This document shows positions 28,365 to 37,944 of a DNA stretch of 64,000 bases, piece after piece. Source of the stretch: CAMPJM01 sp964440915 (lineage in GTDB: Bacteria; Bacteroidota; Bacteroidia; Cytophagales; Cyclobacteriaceae); the NCBI GenBank assembly GCA_964440915.1, contig CAYTTV010000008.1, positions 20,275-84,274 of the forward strand, in the 5' to 3' direction. The position numbers and the translations under genes were made by a program. The notes under the pieces were generated by a model. The model was not told the DNA's origin. It searched no databases and saw only the letters and a list, made by a program, of their open reading frames with translations. Within the stretch, counting starts at the first letter, position 1. Every line of letters begins with the position of its first letter.

Positions 28365-28372
28365 CAAATTTA
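28365..28372 (-). promoter_or_regulatory. Putative -7 element of the SRAP gene
   Basis: TAAATTTG on the minus strand matches TAnnTTTG, 40 bases upstream of the ATG. No clear -33 element. Confidence 0.3.
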
Positions 28373-28487
28373 AAGAATTTCATTGAATTAACAGTGCCTG
28401 AAACCATTTACCTTTGGCTTTAAAACACTGTTAATGAAGGGTATATTTTGAATTATTCGGTAGCTTAGCAATATTTCACTGGGCTGT

Positions 28488-29588
28488 TTATGCTAAGACG
28501 GCGACTGGTTTCTGACCAAATTCCTTGAGCATATGGTAGTGTGATTTTAAAGCACCAAAGAAAGTCTCACTTTCAATATAAGCAATTCCATGCTCTTCAG
28601 CTGTTTCTTTCACGATCTCAGAGATTTTTACATAATGAGTGTGACAGATTTGAGGGAAAAGGTGATGTTCGATTTGGAAATTAAGCCCGCCGCATAAGAT
28701 ATTAGCCAACTTATTCTTCCTTGCGAAGTTGGCAGTTGTTTGCATTTGATGAACTGCCCAAGCTTCTTGAATATTCCCTTGATCATTGGGGAAGGGGAAG
28801 TTCGTGCCTTCTACAACATGGGCCAACTGAAACACCAGTCCCATAATCAATCCTTTTGTTAAATGGAGAGCAAAGAAACCTATGAGGAACTGCCACCAAG
28901 TAATGTCGAGAAGTGTGAGTGGCAACACAATGCTAATGGTATAGTATACAGCCTTAAAGAAAAATAGGTTGAAATACTCAATTTTAGGGTGATTGGTGTT
29001 GTCGTACTGACCAATTTTCTTTTGAAAGAATTTGACATAATCTTTTCTTAAAACCCAAGATAAAGAAGCAAGTCCATATAAAAAGAATGCATAATAATGC
29101 TGATAGCGCATATGAGGTTTATACTCATCGAGCGGTGACAAGCGTATAAGTCCTGGAGCCACTTCTATGTCTTCATCGTGGTCAGGTATGTTGGTATATG
29201 TATGGTGAATTTTATTATGGGTAATACTCCACACATAGGCATTGGCCCCAATCAGGTTAAAAATCAAGCCTAAGCTTTTGTTCACCCATTTTTTGGACGA
29301 ATAGGCGCCATGTATAGCATCATGGCATACATTGAACCCTATGAAAGCAGAGAAAGCCCCGATAGCAATTGATAGGAAGAGCATGGTCCAAAGCCCAAAT
29401 TGACCCGAAATGAGCATGCCATATGCAATGATAATTCCCGACAGGAAAAAGACTGTTTTAAAGATCATCTCCCCATTTGCATGTTTAGAGATATTGTTTT
29501 CTTTGAAGTATTGGTTTACTCTCTTGGTGACGGTGGAGAAAAATGAAGATCTCTCAACGTCGGTAAATTTTAATTTTTGTAATTGCAT
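28488..29588 (-). CDS. Membrane fatty acid desaturase
   Basis: 366 residues with four main hydrophobic helices and the three histidine boxes of front-end/acyl-lipid desaturases: HDAIHG, HNKIHHTYTN, and QIEHHLFPQICH (the Q-x-x-HH third box of delta-5/6 type enzymes). No N-terminal cytochrome b5 domain is fused, so electrons must come from a separate donor. It inserts a double bond in membrane acyl chains, useful for cold adaptation or polyunsaturated lipids. The third box with Q rather than H is the front-end variety, but regiospecificity cannot be inferred. Monocistronic, start ATG followed by MQLQKLKFTDVER. Confidence 0.92.
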   Translation of the reverse strand: MQLQKLKFTDVERSSFFSTVTKRVNQYFKENNISKHANGEMIFKTVFFLSGIIIAYGMLISGQFGLWTMLFLSIAIGAFSAFIGFNVCHDAIHGAYSSKKWVNKSLGLIFNLIGANAYVWSITHNKIHHTYTNIPDHDEDIEVAPGLIRLSPLDEYKPHMRYQHYYAFFLYGLASLSWVLRKDYVKFFQKKIGQYDNTNHPKIEYFNLFFFKAVYYTISIVLPLTLLDITWWQFLIGFFALHLTKGLIMGLVFQLAHVVEGTNFPFPNDQGNIQEAWAVHQMQTTANFARKNKLANILCGGLNFQIEHHLFPQICHTHYVKISEIVKETAEEHGIAYIESETFFGALKSHYHMLKEFGQKPVAVLA

Positions 29589-29786
29589 AAGTTTTATAAA
29601 GGAAAAATATTCGAAATATACGTAAATAGAAACATCTGTGCTAATCCAAATCTCTGTAATCTCTTATGATTTGAATTAGAGACTGCCGAGGTTTGAACGG
29701 GTCGCTAGCACTAATACAGAAAAACTGATACAAGGGAGGAAGGTTATAAAAAGACATGTTATTAAGATAAGCGTGATATAATTCTT

Positions 29787-29794
29787 TAGATTTG
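29787..29794 (+). promoter_or_regulatory. Putative -7 element before the YheT-like gene
   Basis: TAGATTTG, full TAnnTTTG match, with only 11 bases before the ATG at 29806, so the 5' untranslated leader would be very short. Confidence 0.4.
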
Positions 29795-29805
29795 TTGTTC
29801 TTACG

Positions 29806-30783
29806 ATGCCACTTATTCAATCGACTTCATACACATCTCCAATATGGCTATACAACGGCCACCTACAAACAATAATTCCATCTTTGTTTAGAAAAGTTCG
29901 GGGTGTCCCATTTAAGCGAGAACGTATTGCTACAATAGATGATGATTTTCTGGATTTAGATTGGTTGAAATCAGGAAATGAAAAGCTGGTCATTATCTCT
30001 CACGGCCTTGAAGGGGACAGTCAGCGGCCTTATGTAAAAGGAATGGCCAAAGTTTTCCATGCAGCAGGCTGGGATGTCGTGGCTTGGAACTTCAGGGGAT
30101 GTAGCGGGGAAGTGAATAAAAATTTACGCTTTTACCACAGCGGGGCAACCGATGATCTTCATGCCGTTGCATCTCATGCATTGGATATTGGCGGTTATAA
30201 GCAGGTTGCTATGATTGGCTTTAGTCTCGGAGGGAACCTTACTTTGAAATATTTAGGAGAGGATACCGCTAAACTTCCCCAACAAATTACTGGCGCTGCT
30301 GTTTTTTCCGTTCCTCTGCATCTCCATGGCAGCTCCAGACAGATAGCGCAGCGAGGAAACCGGATATACAGTCGTAGGTTTCTAAAGAAACTGAAGCAGA
30401 AAGTAGAAGCGAAAAGTCTGGCCATGCCAAACCAACTCACAATGGCGCATTTTGAAAATATTCGGTCCCTCGAAGATTTCGACGATTTTTATACAGCCCC
30501 ATTGCATGGCTTTGAAAATGCCCAAGCCTATTATGAAGCATGTAGTGCCATAAGGTTTATCGACAAGATTAACGTTCCGACCTTAATCGTAAATGCTGCC
30601 AACGATCCATTTTTATCTCCAGAGTGCTTTCCATCCGAAAAGGTAAAGTATCACCCTCATGTCTACTTGGAGATTCCGGCAGAAGGTGGCCACTGTGGCT
30701 TTTCCGTATACAATGCCCAAGGCGTGTATTGGTCAGAAAAAAGAGCTTTGGAGTTTTTAGGAGATATCAACAATGCGCAATAG
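29806..30783 (+). CDS. YheT-like alpha/beta hydrolase
   Basis: 325 residues, full length for the family. The N-terminal YNGHLQTIIPSLFR segment is typical of YheT/EMB8 proteins. The nucleophile Ser140 is in IGFSLGGN, the oxyanion region in ISHGLEGDSQRPY, the acid Asp in NAANDPFLSP and the His in EGGHCGF. It is likely a cytoplasmic esterase or lipase acting on short acyl esters; substrate unknown. It lies divergently from the desaturase and upstream of the LtaS-like gene, but the 150-base gap with its own promoter argues against an operon. Confidence 0.92.
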   Translation: MPLIQSTSYTSPIWLYNGHLQTIIPSLFRKVRGVPFKRERIATIDDDFLDLDWLKSGNEKLVIISHGLEGDSQRPYVKGMAKVFHAAGWDVVAWNFRGCSGEVNKNLRFYHSGATDDLHAVASHALDIGGYKQVAMIGFSLGGNLTLKYLGEDTAKLPQQITGAAVFSVPLHLHGSSRQIAQRGNRIYSRRFLKKLKQKVEAKSLAMPNQLTMAHFENIRSLEDFDDFYTAPLHGFENAQAYYEACSAIRFIDKINVPTLIVNAANDPFLSPECFPSEKVKYHPHVYLEIPAEGGHCGFSVYNAQGVYWSEKRALEFLGDINNAQ

Positions 30784-30844
30784 GTGAATTCGAGTGAAGT
30801 AGGTCATGTGCCATGTTTTCTCACATCATTAAAAAAACTTACAC

Positions 30845-30878
30845 TTTAGCCAATCCTCTATTGAAATGCTTAATTTTG
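30845..30878 (+). promoter_or_regulatory. Predicted promoter of the second LtaS-like gene
   Basis: TTTA (30845-30848), 22 bases, TAATTTTG (30871-30878, perfect -7). The ATG is 55 bases further on. The -33 has one mismatch and slightly long spacing. Confidence 0.4.
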
Positions 30879-30933
30879 TGGCCTCAAATTTTGGTTAAAT
30901 AGCAAAAAGCAGCCAAGCACAAATTATTCCTAA

Positions 30934-32910
30934 ATGAGATTGAACAAAAAAGATATTGCACAAAATGTCCATGTAGCATTGATCAAATACATGATACTGG
31001 CCATGCTGTTATATACCATTTCTAGGGTACTCTTCTACGTTTTCAATTATAGCATGTTTACTGATACTCGCTTGGGGGAGTTTGGGAATATGATGGTCGC
31101 GGGGCTGCGATTCGACCTGTCCGCAGTACTTTACACCAACCTGCTGTTCATTGTGTTGATGTTGGTGCCATTCCGTTTTCGCTATAAGCCACTGTACCGC
31201 CGGATACTGATGTATGTTTTTGTTTTCTGTAATAGTATAGCGCTTGCTGCCAATCTCAGTGACATTATCTATTATCGTTTTACCTTACGACGCACAACAT
31301 GGAGTGTCTTTAGCGAATTTGCTAATGAAAATATGGGGGCATTAGGAGCTTCTTTTCTCGTAGATTATTGGTATATCGTGTTGATTTGGCTTGCCCTTAT
31401 TTTCCTGATGGTTTTTCTGTACAAGAAAATCAAAATAACTTTTCCTACAAGAATAAACTCCTGGATTTACTATCCTCTACATACTATAGTGATGGCGTTA
31501 AGCTTAGGACTATGTATAGCTGGAATGCGGGGTGGATTTTTACACAGCACGCGTCCTATTACATTGAGCAATGCAGGCGAGTATGTGAAACGACCCAAGG
31601 AAATGTATTTGGTCCTTAATACACCTTTTTCCATGCTCCGAACAATTGGCAAAGCAAACTTTAAGCATGTCCATTATTTTGAAAGCGAAGAGGCACTGGA
31701 GGCTGTTTATTCTCCACTGCATTACCCTAACGACACCCTGCCTTTCCAATCAAAGAATGTGGTGATCATTGTACTTGAGAGCTTTAGCAAAGAAGCCATC
31801 GGCGGCTATAATGAACACCTAATGAACCAAGGGGATTACCAAAGCTTTACACCTTTTGTGGATTCCCTCTTGCAAGAAAGTAAGGTATATTGGCACTCTT
31901 TTGCCAATGGCAAAAAATCGATCGATGCACTCCCTTCCGTGCTTACGGGCATTCCTAGTATAGAAGACCCTTTTGTACTGACTCCTTATGCCAGCAATGA
32001 CCTGCCAAGTTTGCCGAGGATGCTGGGAGAGCGTGGCTATCATACCTCCTTCTTCCATGGCGCACCCAATGGGTCAATGGGTTTTGCCGCATTTATGCAG
32101 TTGATTGGAGTAGAGGAGTATTACGGAAAAACAGAATATGGCAATGATGAGGACTTTGATGGGCTTTGGGGGATTTGGGATGAGGAATTCATGCAGTTCT
32201 TTGCTGATAAGATGAACACGTTTTCCGAGCCATTTATGAGTAGCATATTTACGGTTTCCTCCCACCATCCATTTAAGATTCCAGCGCGTTATGAAGGAAA
32301 ATTTAAAAAAGGCCCCTTACCAATTTATGAATGCATTAGCTATACCGACATGGCCTTGGAGAAATTCTTTGAGAAAGCGAAGACCATGCCTTGGTACGAG
32401 AACACCCTTTTTGTGATTACCGCTGACCACACTGCCACAGCAAAATACTATCCGGAATATCAAACGGATTGGGGAGCCTTTTCTGTGCCTGTCATCTTTT
32501 TTGCTCCTGGCGATTCAACGCTAACAGGAGTAGAGCTGAGAGTAGTACAGCAGATCGACATTATGCCTACGGTTTTAGGATACCTCAACTATGACCAACC
32601 TTACTTCTCTTTCGGCAACAATATGCTTGATAACGATATTGAAAATGATTTTGCTATTAATTATACGGGCGTCTATCAGTGGTTTGAGGGAGAGTATATG
32701 TTGCAGTTTGACGAGGAGCATGCGGTAGGTTTTTATAATTACATCCAAGACCCTTTGCTCAAAGAGGACCTAAGAGGAGAGATGCCGGAAAAGGAAGCTC
32801 ATATGCAGAAGCGGGTGAAAGCGTTCATTCAACAATATAAAAACAGAATGATTGACGACAATTTGACTGTGGGCAAAAGTGCTATTGTTGCCAACAAGCG
32901 CGGGGATTAG
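30934..32910 (+). CDS. LtaS/sulfatase-family membrane phosphotransferase (second copy)
   Basis: 658 residues with five N-terminal membrane helices (to about residue 195) and a periplasmic sulfatase-fold domain: KNVVIIVLESFSKEAIGG, the nucleophile region GKKSIDALPSVLTGIP, HTSFFHGAPNGSMGF, and the metal site ITADHTATAKY. It is a diverged paralogue of the gene at 21394, sharing layout but not close sequence. The domain type transfers phosphoglycerol or phosphoethanolamine to a periplasmic acceptor. The acceptor is unknown here. Single gene with its own predicted promoter. Confidence 0.9.
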   Translation: MRLNKKDIAQNVHVALIKYMILAMLLYTISRVLFYVFNYSMFTDTRLGEFGNMMVAGLRFDLSAVLYTNLLFIVLMLVPFRFRYKPLYRRILMYVFVFCNSIALAANLSDIIYYRFTLRRTTWSVFSEFANENMGALGASFLVDYWYIVLIWLALIFLMVFLYKKIKITFPTRINSWIYYPLHTIVMALSLGLCIAGMRGGFLHSTRPITLSNAGEYVKRPKEMYLVLNTPFSMLRTIGKANFKHVHYFESEEALEAVYSPLHYPNDTLPFQSKNVVIIVLESFSKEAIGGYNEHLMNQGDYQSFTPFVDSLLQESKVYWHSFANGKKSIDALPSVLTGIPSIEDPFVLTPYASNDLPSLPRMLGERGYHTSFFHGAPNGSMGFAAFMQLIGVEEYYGKTEYGNDEDFDGLWGIWDEEFMQFFADKMNTFSEPFMSSIFTVSSHHPFKIPARYEGKFKKGPLPIYECISYTDMALEKFFEKAKTMPWYENTLFVITADHTATAKYYPEYQTDWGAFSVPVIFFAPGDSTLTGVELRVVQQIDIMPTVLGYLNYDQPYFSFGNNMLDNDIENDFAINYTGVYQWFEGEYMLQFDEEHAVGFYNYIQDPLLKEDLRGEMPEKEAHMQKRVKAFIQQYKNRMIDDNLTVGKSAIVANKRGD

Positions 32911-33163
32911 TACGACGGAATAAAAGATCATCCTTTACTAAAAGTCTTTATTGAGTCTCTATTTACATTAAATTGCTGGTTTAGCATATAGGTGTTTGTG
33001 TGGTATGTATCAGTGTCTTATACGTTAAATTATAAACTATCGCTTTAATGCGCTAACTTAGAGATATGCATGATCCATCTAAGAAGCATACTGGTTGGTT
33101 TTGCTCCCCTAATCATTTTAGCTTTAAATTTTACATCAAGTCCAGAGTTTAGAAATATCCAAT

Positions 33164-33171
33164 TATATTTG
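33164..33171 (+). promoter_or_regulatory. -7-like box directly before the 953-aa gene
   Basis: TATATTTG with only five bases before the ATG at 33177. If active it would give a leaderless message, or the true start may be further inside. Confidence 0.3.
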
Positions 33172-33176
33172 TTTGC

Positions 33177-36038
33177 ATGAGGGTTGGAAAGATATATTTA
33201 TGGTTGTTTTTTATGCTTTCCATTATGGGTAAAGCATTTGGGCAACATCCAATTCATGACCAAGAACCAGCAAGTGCAAGCTGGAAGCAAGTAAATACTT
33301 CGAAATTCAAAGTAATCTATCAAGAAGGCAATGACAGCCTAGCTATTGGCCTCGCCAAAAGATTGCAATCATGGTACCAACCCATATCCTCTTCCTTAGG
33401 TGCTTACCCCAAAAAACTCTCTGTTGTGTTGCGAAGCCGTACAACTCAATCCAATGGCTTTGTAACACTAGCCCCAAGAAGGTCAGAGTTTTTTACGATG
33501 CCACCTCAAGACTATAATTTTGCAGGGGCAAATCTTTGGCTAGACTTATTAGCCATTCATGAATTTAGACATGTCGTACAATACGAAAAAAGCAAAACGG
33601 GCTTTAACAAGCTGTTGTATACAGTTTTGGGAGAAGAGGCCTTATCGGGCATGTCTTATTTGGCTGTTCCAGCTTGGTTTTGGGAAGGTGATGCCGTAGC
33701 AACCGAAACAGCCTTAACGCCTTCTGGAAGGGGAAGGATGCCTGAATTTGGCATGGCCTTGAGAGCTAATCTCCTAGAACTCGGACCTTATAGCTATAAT
33801 AAGCAATATCTAGGGTCATTTAAGGACTTTGTGCCTAATCACTATGTCACTGGCTATTACATGGTAAGCCATTTGCGCAGATTATACCCTGAAAACCCGT
33901 GGGATGATATAGTAGAAGAAGCTTTTAGAAAGCCTTATATCCCCTTCACTTTTTCAAGGGCTATAAGAAAAAAAACAGGTAGTAATTTGGGCACAACTTA
34001 TAAAAATACGGTGGCTGAAGCAGAAAATCTTTGGCAGACCCAGTTGAGCATTATTGATACGACAAGTGCTGATATCATAAGCCCAAAAGCAAAGAAATAC
34101 ACCCAATATATGTTTCCCCAAATGGGACTGAATGGTTCCATCATCGCTTTGAAATCAGGCATTGGTGACATTTCACAAATTGTGAGCATTCATGATAAAA
34201 TGAAGGTAAAAACCGAGGTTGTTACGGGTTTTATGGCTTCTTCAGGGATGCTATCTGCTCAAAATGGGTGGGTAGCATGGAATGAGTTTCGTCCAGATAT
34301 ACGATGGGGGGCAAGAACACTTACCGTGATAAAAGCTTACGATTTGCATCATCGTAAGCTTACAACCGTTACGGCCCCCTCCAGGTATAGTGCGGCTGAC
34401 TTGTCACCTGATGCTACAAAAATAGCCACAGTGTATACCTCAGAATCCAATGAAAGCCGGCTGACTATTTTGGATAGGCGTACAGGGAAAGAGCTTTTTC
34501 GATTTCCAAATGAGGACGAGGGGTTTGTTTCTATGCCAAGGTGGTCTGCCGATGGGCAATACATTGTAGCGCTTTTGGTAACCAAAGCTGGCAAAACTAT
34601 CATTCAAGCTGATGTGGATGCCGGCACTGTAACAGAGCTGTTGCCTTTTACTTTCGATAATTATGGAAACCCACTCCAATACGGAGATTTTGTTTTGTTT
34701 AATTGGGACTACAGCGGCATCGATAACATTTATGCCCTTAATCTTTCTACGGGAGAAAAATTTCAAGTCACCTCCAGACCATATGGTGCTTTTTCTCCTA
34801 TGATCGACTCGATAAACAATAGGTTGTTTTTTAATGATTATGCTACCCAAGGGATGAGGGTTGCTTCCATGCCTTATGAACCCGAAAGCTGGAAACCTCT
34901 AAAAGCAATAGATAAAATAAAGGAACAACATTTTACACCCTGGTTCACTCAAGAACAAGATGCCAGTTTATATAATGAATTAAAAAACATTGATTACGAG
35001 GTAGATAATTACGGTTCATTTAATCATTTGTTTAATATACATAGTTGGGGCTTGTTATGGACAGAAAATTTATTTGAAGAATTGACGGTGGGTTTTAAAT
35101 CTCGAGATGTCTTAAGTACGACAGCCCTTACGGCAGGATATGCTTATAATCCATTCGAAGAGACTGGTCGAGGCTTTGGTCAGATAAGCTACCAAGGTTT
35201 ATTTCCTGTGGTTGATCTGGAGGCGCATGTTGGCAATAGGAGTGTTGAGGAACAATATACAAAGGAAGAAGAGGTCGTTAAAGAAAAAGCTGTGTGGCAA
35301 GAGCAACACGTGTCATTGGGCATTAGATTGCCATTGAATCTCACACGATCTCAGTTTAGCCGAACTTTACAATTAGAAAGCAAGCTAGGTTTTACAAAAG
35401 TGAATGGATACGACCTTCCGGTTAGAAAATATTCACAACAAGCCAATGGAAATTTAACCAGTCTCCATTATGGTTTGGTTTATAGTAGGCTCCTTAAAAG
35501 GAGTAAGCGAGACATTCATAGCCGTTGGGGCCAAGTACTGCGGGGTGGATATATACATACACCATTTGGCGGCGACTACCACGGTTTCAGGGCTTTTGCT
35601 AGTGCCAATTTGTACAATCCCGGCTTATTTAAGCACCATTCTTTTATAATAAAGACAGGATACCAATTTCAGGACTTAGCCAGCAACTATCGTTTTTCTA
35701 GCGGCATCAGTTATCCTAAAGGTTATGGCTATACACCTTTTGAGCATTTTGGTTTGGCCTCTTTCAATTATTCACTCCCCCTGTTTTATCCCGATTGGAG
35801 TATTGGTCCTTTCTTTTACTTTCAACGGTTACAAGGAAATGCCTTCCATGAAATGGGCTGGGGAAAGCAGCCAGATATACCACAGACAACCGAGATTACT
35901 TCTTCTGGGATAGAATTGTCAATCGACTTCAACTTCATGCGCTTTATGCCCTTATTCAATGTTGGCGTGCGGTATTTTTATCTTCATGAACGAGATACTT
36001 TCGGTGCGCAGTTGATTATAGGGGCAATTGGTATTTAA
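33177..36038 (+). CDS. Secreted zincin-like peptidase fused to a TolB-type propeller and C-terminal barrel
   Basis: 953 residues with a signal peptide ending near AFG-Q. Residues about 35-290 carry a gluzincin-like site: HEFRH (His128, Glu129, His132) and a possible third ligand Glu170 in WFWEGDAVATET, with the surrounding KFKVIYQEGNDSLA front segment. Residues about 310-590 form TolB/PD40-like propeller repeats (YSAADLSPDATKIATVYTS, PRWSADGQYIVAL). Residues about 640-953 are beta-strand rich (GFGQISYQGLFPVVDLEAHV) and end aromatic/glycine-rich, suggesting an outer-membrane barrel. It might process proteins or peptides at the cell surface. Family members are described only as TolB-like or PD40 proteins; substrate unknown. 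Monocistronic. Confidence 0.75.
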   Translation: MRVGKIYLWLFFMLSIMGKAFGQHPIHDQEPASASWKQVNTSKFKVIYQEGNDSLAIGLAKRLQSWYQPISSSLGAYPKKLSVVLRSRTTQSNGFVTLAPRRSEFFTMPPQDYNFAGANLWLDLLAIHEFRHVVQYEKSKTGFNKLLYTVLGEEALSGMSYLAVPAWFWEGDAVATETALTPSGRGRMPEFGMALRANLLELGPYSYNKQYLGSFKDFVPNHYVTGYYMVSHLRRLYPENPWDDIVEEAFRKPYIPFTFSRAIRKKTGSNLGTTYKNTVAEAENLWQTQLSIIDTTSADIISPKAKKYTQYMFPQMGLNGSIIALKSGIGDISQIVSIHDKMKVKTEVVTGFMASSGMLSAQNGWVAWNEFRPDIRWGARTLTVIKAYDLHHRKLTTVTAPSRYSAADLSPDATKIATVYTSESNESRLTILDRRTGKELFRFPNEDEGFVSMPRWSADGQYIVALLVTKAGKTIIQADVDAGTVTELLPFTFDNYGNPLQYGDFVLFNWDYSGIDNIYALNLSTGEKFQVTSRPYGAFSPMIDSINNRLFFNDYATQGMRVASMPYEPESWKPLKAIDKIKEQHFTPWFTQEQDASLYNELKNIDYEVDNYGSFNHLFNIHSWGLLWTENLFEELTVGFKSRDVLSTTALTAGYAYNPFEETGRGFGQISYQGLFPVVDLEAHVGNRSVEEQYTKEEEVVKEKAVWQEQHVSLGIRLPLNLTRSQFSRTLQLESKLGFTKVNGYDLPVRKYSQQANGNLTSLHYGLVYSRLLKRSKRDIHSRWGQVLRGGYIHTPFGGDYHGFRAFASANLYNPGLFKHHSFIIKTGYQFQDLASNYRFSSGISYPKGYGYTPFEHFGLASFNYSLPLFYPDWSIGPFFYFQRLQGNAFHEMGWGKQPDIPQTTEITSSGIELSIDFNFMRFMPLFNVGVRYFYLHERDTFGAQLIIGAIGI

Positions 36039-36429
36039 TATCTGGTCATTTTTTTGTCGCTTACTTTGCAAAAATAGCAGTTTATAGGATAAAACATACA
36101 TCGAATTCCTGTCAATCCTAGCCCAATATTTTAGGGTTATTTTATAAACCTAGTGCTTAATTGTATTCTATTAAATTGAAGGTCAGTGCTTAGTGCGGAT
36201 GTTTTGTTTTGCATGATGGACATATCTATTGTCTAAAATGCACTTTTTAATACTTTACGTCAAATTCCCTCGAATCTATTTCTAATTTCACAAATCGAAT
36301 GATATATTTAAGTTTCATTCTAACGAATATCTCAATCGTTCAGAGTGGATGGCAGTTTTTCAACCCTTTTTAGCTACTGCTTTTTATTTACCAGCAAAAA
36401 TTTAACCTTTATCATAACCTAATTTTACT
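36039..36429. other. Intergenic, no gene seen
   Basis: 391 bases, strongly AT-rich. No ORF of note, no terminator hairpin and no full TAnnTTTG box was found; the methyltransferase promoter is somewhere here. Confidence 0.4.
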
Positions 36430-37470
36430 ATGGAAAACCTTATGCAACCAGATGGATTTTTGAATGTGGAAACTATTCAAAAAACTTCAACTAGCTATGT
36501 AAAAACCCAAGCCAACAAGCTATCCTCTTTAGAAAATTTAGACACCGGCAAAGCTTTGGATGAAGCCATCAAGGCCTTTGTTTTATTGAACAATTCCCTT
36601 ACTGGCAACGAGTCGTTGGATTATTTACGTGCTTCAACTGCAACTCACCGCTTACTCGAAGCCATTCTTCATGAAGAAAAGAGGATTGGGAAAGCAGCAG
36701 TTCGCGATCAATTGGCCGAAGTGCGAAAAATACACCGCCAATCACCCTTTTTTGTAAGAACTCAAGATTGGCCTAGAGGATATGCTGGCGACTATGAAAC
36801 GATAGAATATATCGTCAATGGTAAAAATCAATCCCCCAAGCATTCATTAGGGTACTACCTGGAAGCGATCATTCTCAATAGCCCTATTGTGCAGCAACAT
36901 CGCAATAAGGTGCTGCATCAGTCACAGCTCATTCTGGACAAGGCCCTTACCATAAGAGGGGCCAAGGTGCTGTCTATTGGCTGTGGGTCGTCCGCAGATT
37001 TACGTTCCATCCAAAAAGTGTTGAAAAATACAGACATCTCGGTTACGCTTTTTGATATGGATGAAGGGGCATTGTCTTACTCTGCAGAAAAATTAGACCA
37101 GATGAAAGATCAGTGCAACCTGATTCAAGGCAATCTATTGCGCCTTGTAAAGAAGATCGAAGAGAAATTTGATTTGATCGTTATAGGAGGGGTGTTCGAT
37201 TACTTAACGGATAAAACCATCATTTCTTTGCTGGATAAAATTTACAATGAAAACCTGAGACCAGGTGGGGAAATATTCTTCACCAACATCGCATCAGGCA
37301 ATCCTTACAGGTCCTGGATGGAGTATTGTTTCGATTGGGAGCTTATCGAAAGATCGGAACGTAATATTCGATCTATTTATGATGCTGCGCCCTTGCCAAA
37401 TAGTAGTCTATCAGTAATGCGAGAGGAAACAGGCCTCACATTTTTAGCCAAGATTATCAATAATCAATAA
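36430..37470 (+). CDS. Class I SAM-dependent methyltransferase, PhcB-like architecture
   Basis: 346 residues. The N-terminal half is helical, with the phrase DWPRGYAGDYETIEYIVNG, which I associate with methyltransferases annotated as PhcB-type (3-hydroxypalmitate methyl ester synthases of quorum sensing); this is from memory. The C-terminal half is a Rossmann methyltransferase with motif I VLSIGCGSSADLRS (from residue 180), the acidic loop VTLFDMDEGALSY and a post-motif LIVIGGVFDYL. The soluble enzyme could methylate a fatty acid or a protein. It is followed 18 bases later by a small STAS-like protein and then a strong terminator, so the two form a unit, which resembles a regulatory pair more than metabolism. 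Confidence 0.8.
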   Translation: MENLMQPDGFLNVETIQKTSTSYVKTQANKLSSLENLDTGKALDEAIKAFVLLNNSLTGNESLDYLRASTATHRLLEAILHEEKRIGKAAVRDQLAEVRKIHRQSPFFVRTQDWPRGYAGDYETIEYIVNGKNQSPKHSLGYYLEAIILNSPIVQQHRNKVLHQSQLILDKALTIRGAKVLSIGCGSSADLRSIQKVLKNTDISVTLFDMDEGALSYSAEKLDQMKDQCNLIQGNLLRLVKKIEEKFDLIVIGGVFDYLTDKTIISLLDKIYNENLRPGGEIFFTNIASGNPYRSWMEYCFDWELIERSERNIRSIYDAAPLPNSSLSVMREETGLTFLAKIINNQ

Positions 37471-37488
37471 TTAAATAAATCTAAATTT

Positions 37489-37887
37489 ATGGTAGTAGTA
37501 AACGAAAAACATCTTGTACTCGAGTACGACGAGCGGTTGAACTGCGTCTTCCAGATATGGAAGGGATTCTTTAGTTCTGAAATGTTTAGGGAAGGGGTAG
37601 AAAAGACAAATAAACTTTTTGCTCAGAAAAAGCCTGTGCCCAATTTCTTAGTAGACATAAGTGAATCCTCAGTAATCAAGAAAGAAGATACAGAATGGGC
37701 TGCAACAACCGCCATTCCATTGGCCATCACAAACGGCCTGAAGAATTATGGCTTTGTACTTCCCAAAAATATTTTCACTCAAGTTTCTCTCAACAACTTC
37801 AGGAAGGACCTGAATCAGCCTTCATTGTCCATCAGGTTATTTGACAACTTGGACAGGGCCAAAGATTGGGTACAAGAAGTGGAGTAG
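37489..37887 (+). CDS. Small SpoIIAA/STAS-like protein (132 aa)
   Basis: Soluble, 132 residues, no signal peptide. The alternating strand/helix pattern (YDERLNCVFQIWKGF, PNFLVDISESSVI, YGFVLPKNIFTQ) resembles the SpoIIAA-like/STAS fold found as small conserved hypotheticals in Bacteroidota. No phosphorylatable motif of classic anti-sigma-factor antagonists (conserved Ser in DxSG) is evident; the sequence DISESS is the closest. It is 18 bases downstream of the methyltransferase and shares its terminator, so the products probably act together. Function not known. Confidence 0.65.
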   Translation: MVVVNEKHLVLEYDERLNCVFQIWKGFFSSEMFREGVEKTNKLFAQKKPVPNFLVDISESSVIKKEDTEWAATTAIPLAITNGLKNYGFVLPKNIFTQVSLNNFRKDLNQPSLSIRLFDNLDRAKDWVQEVE

Positions 37888-37904
37888 CATTTACTACTTT
37901 CTAC

Positions 37905-37944
37905 AACAAAAAAGAGTGCCTATCATTAAGCACTCTTTTTTGTT
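37905..37944 (+). terminator. Terminator of the methyltransferase/STAS-like unit
   Basis: Fifteen perfectly paired bases (AACAAAAAAGAGTGC with GCACTCTTTTTTGTT), ten-base loop and a T-run inside the right arm, 17 bases after the stop codon. It can function on both strands. Confidence 0.85.

Noticed and set aside
34440..34850. A 136-codon minus-strand frame in the 953-aa gene
   Set aside because: Antisense of a long real gene; random-looking product.
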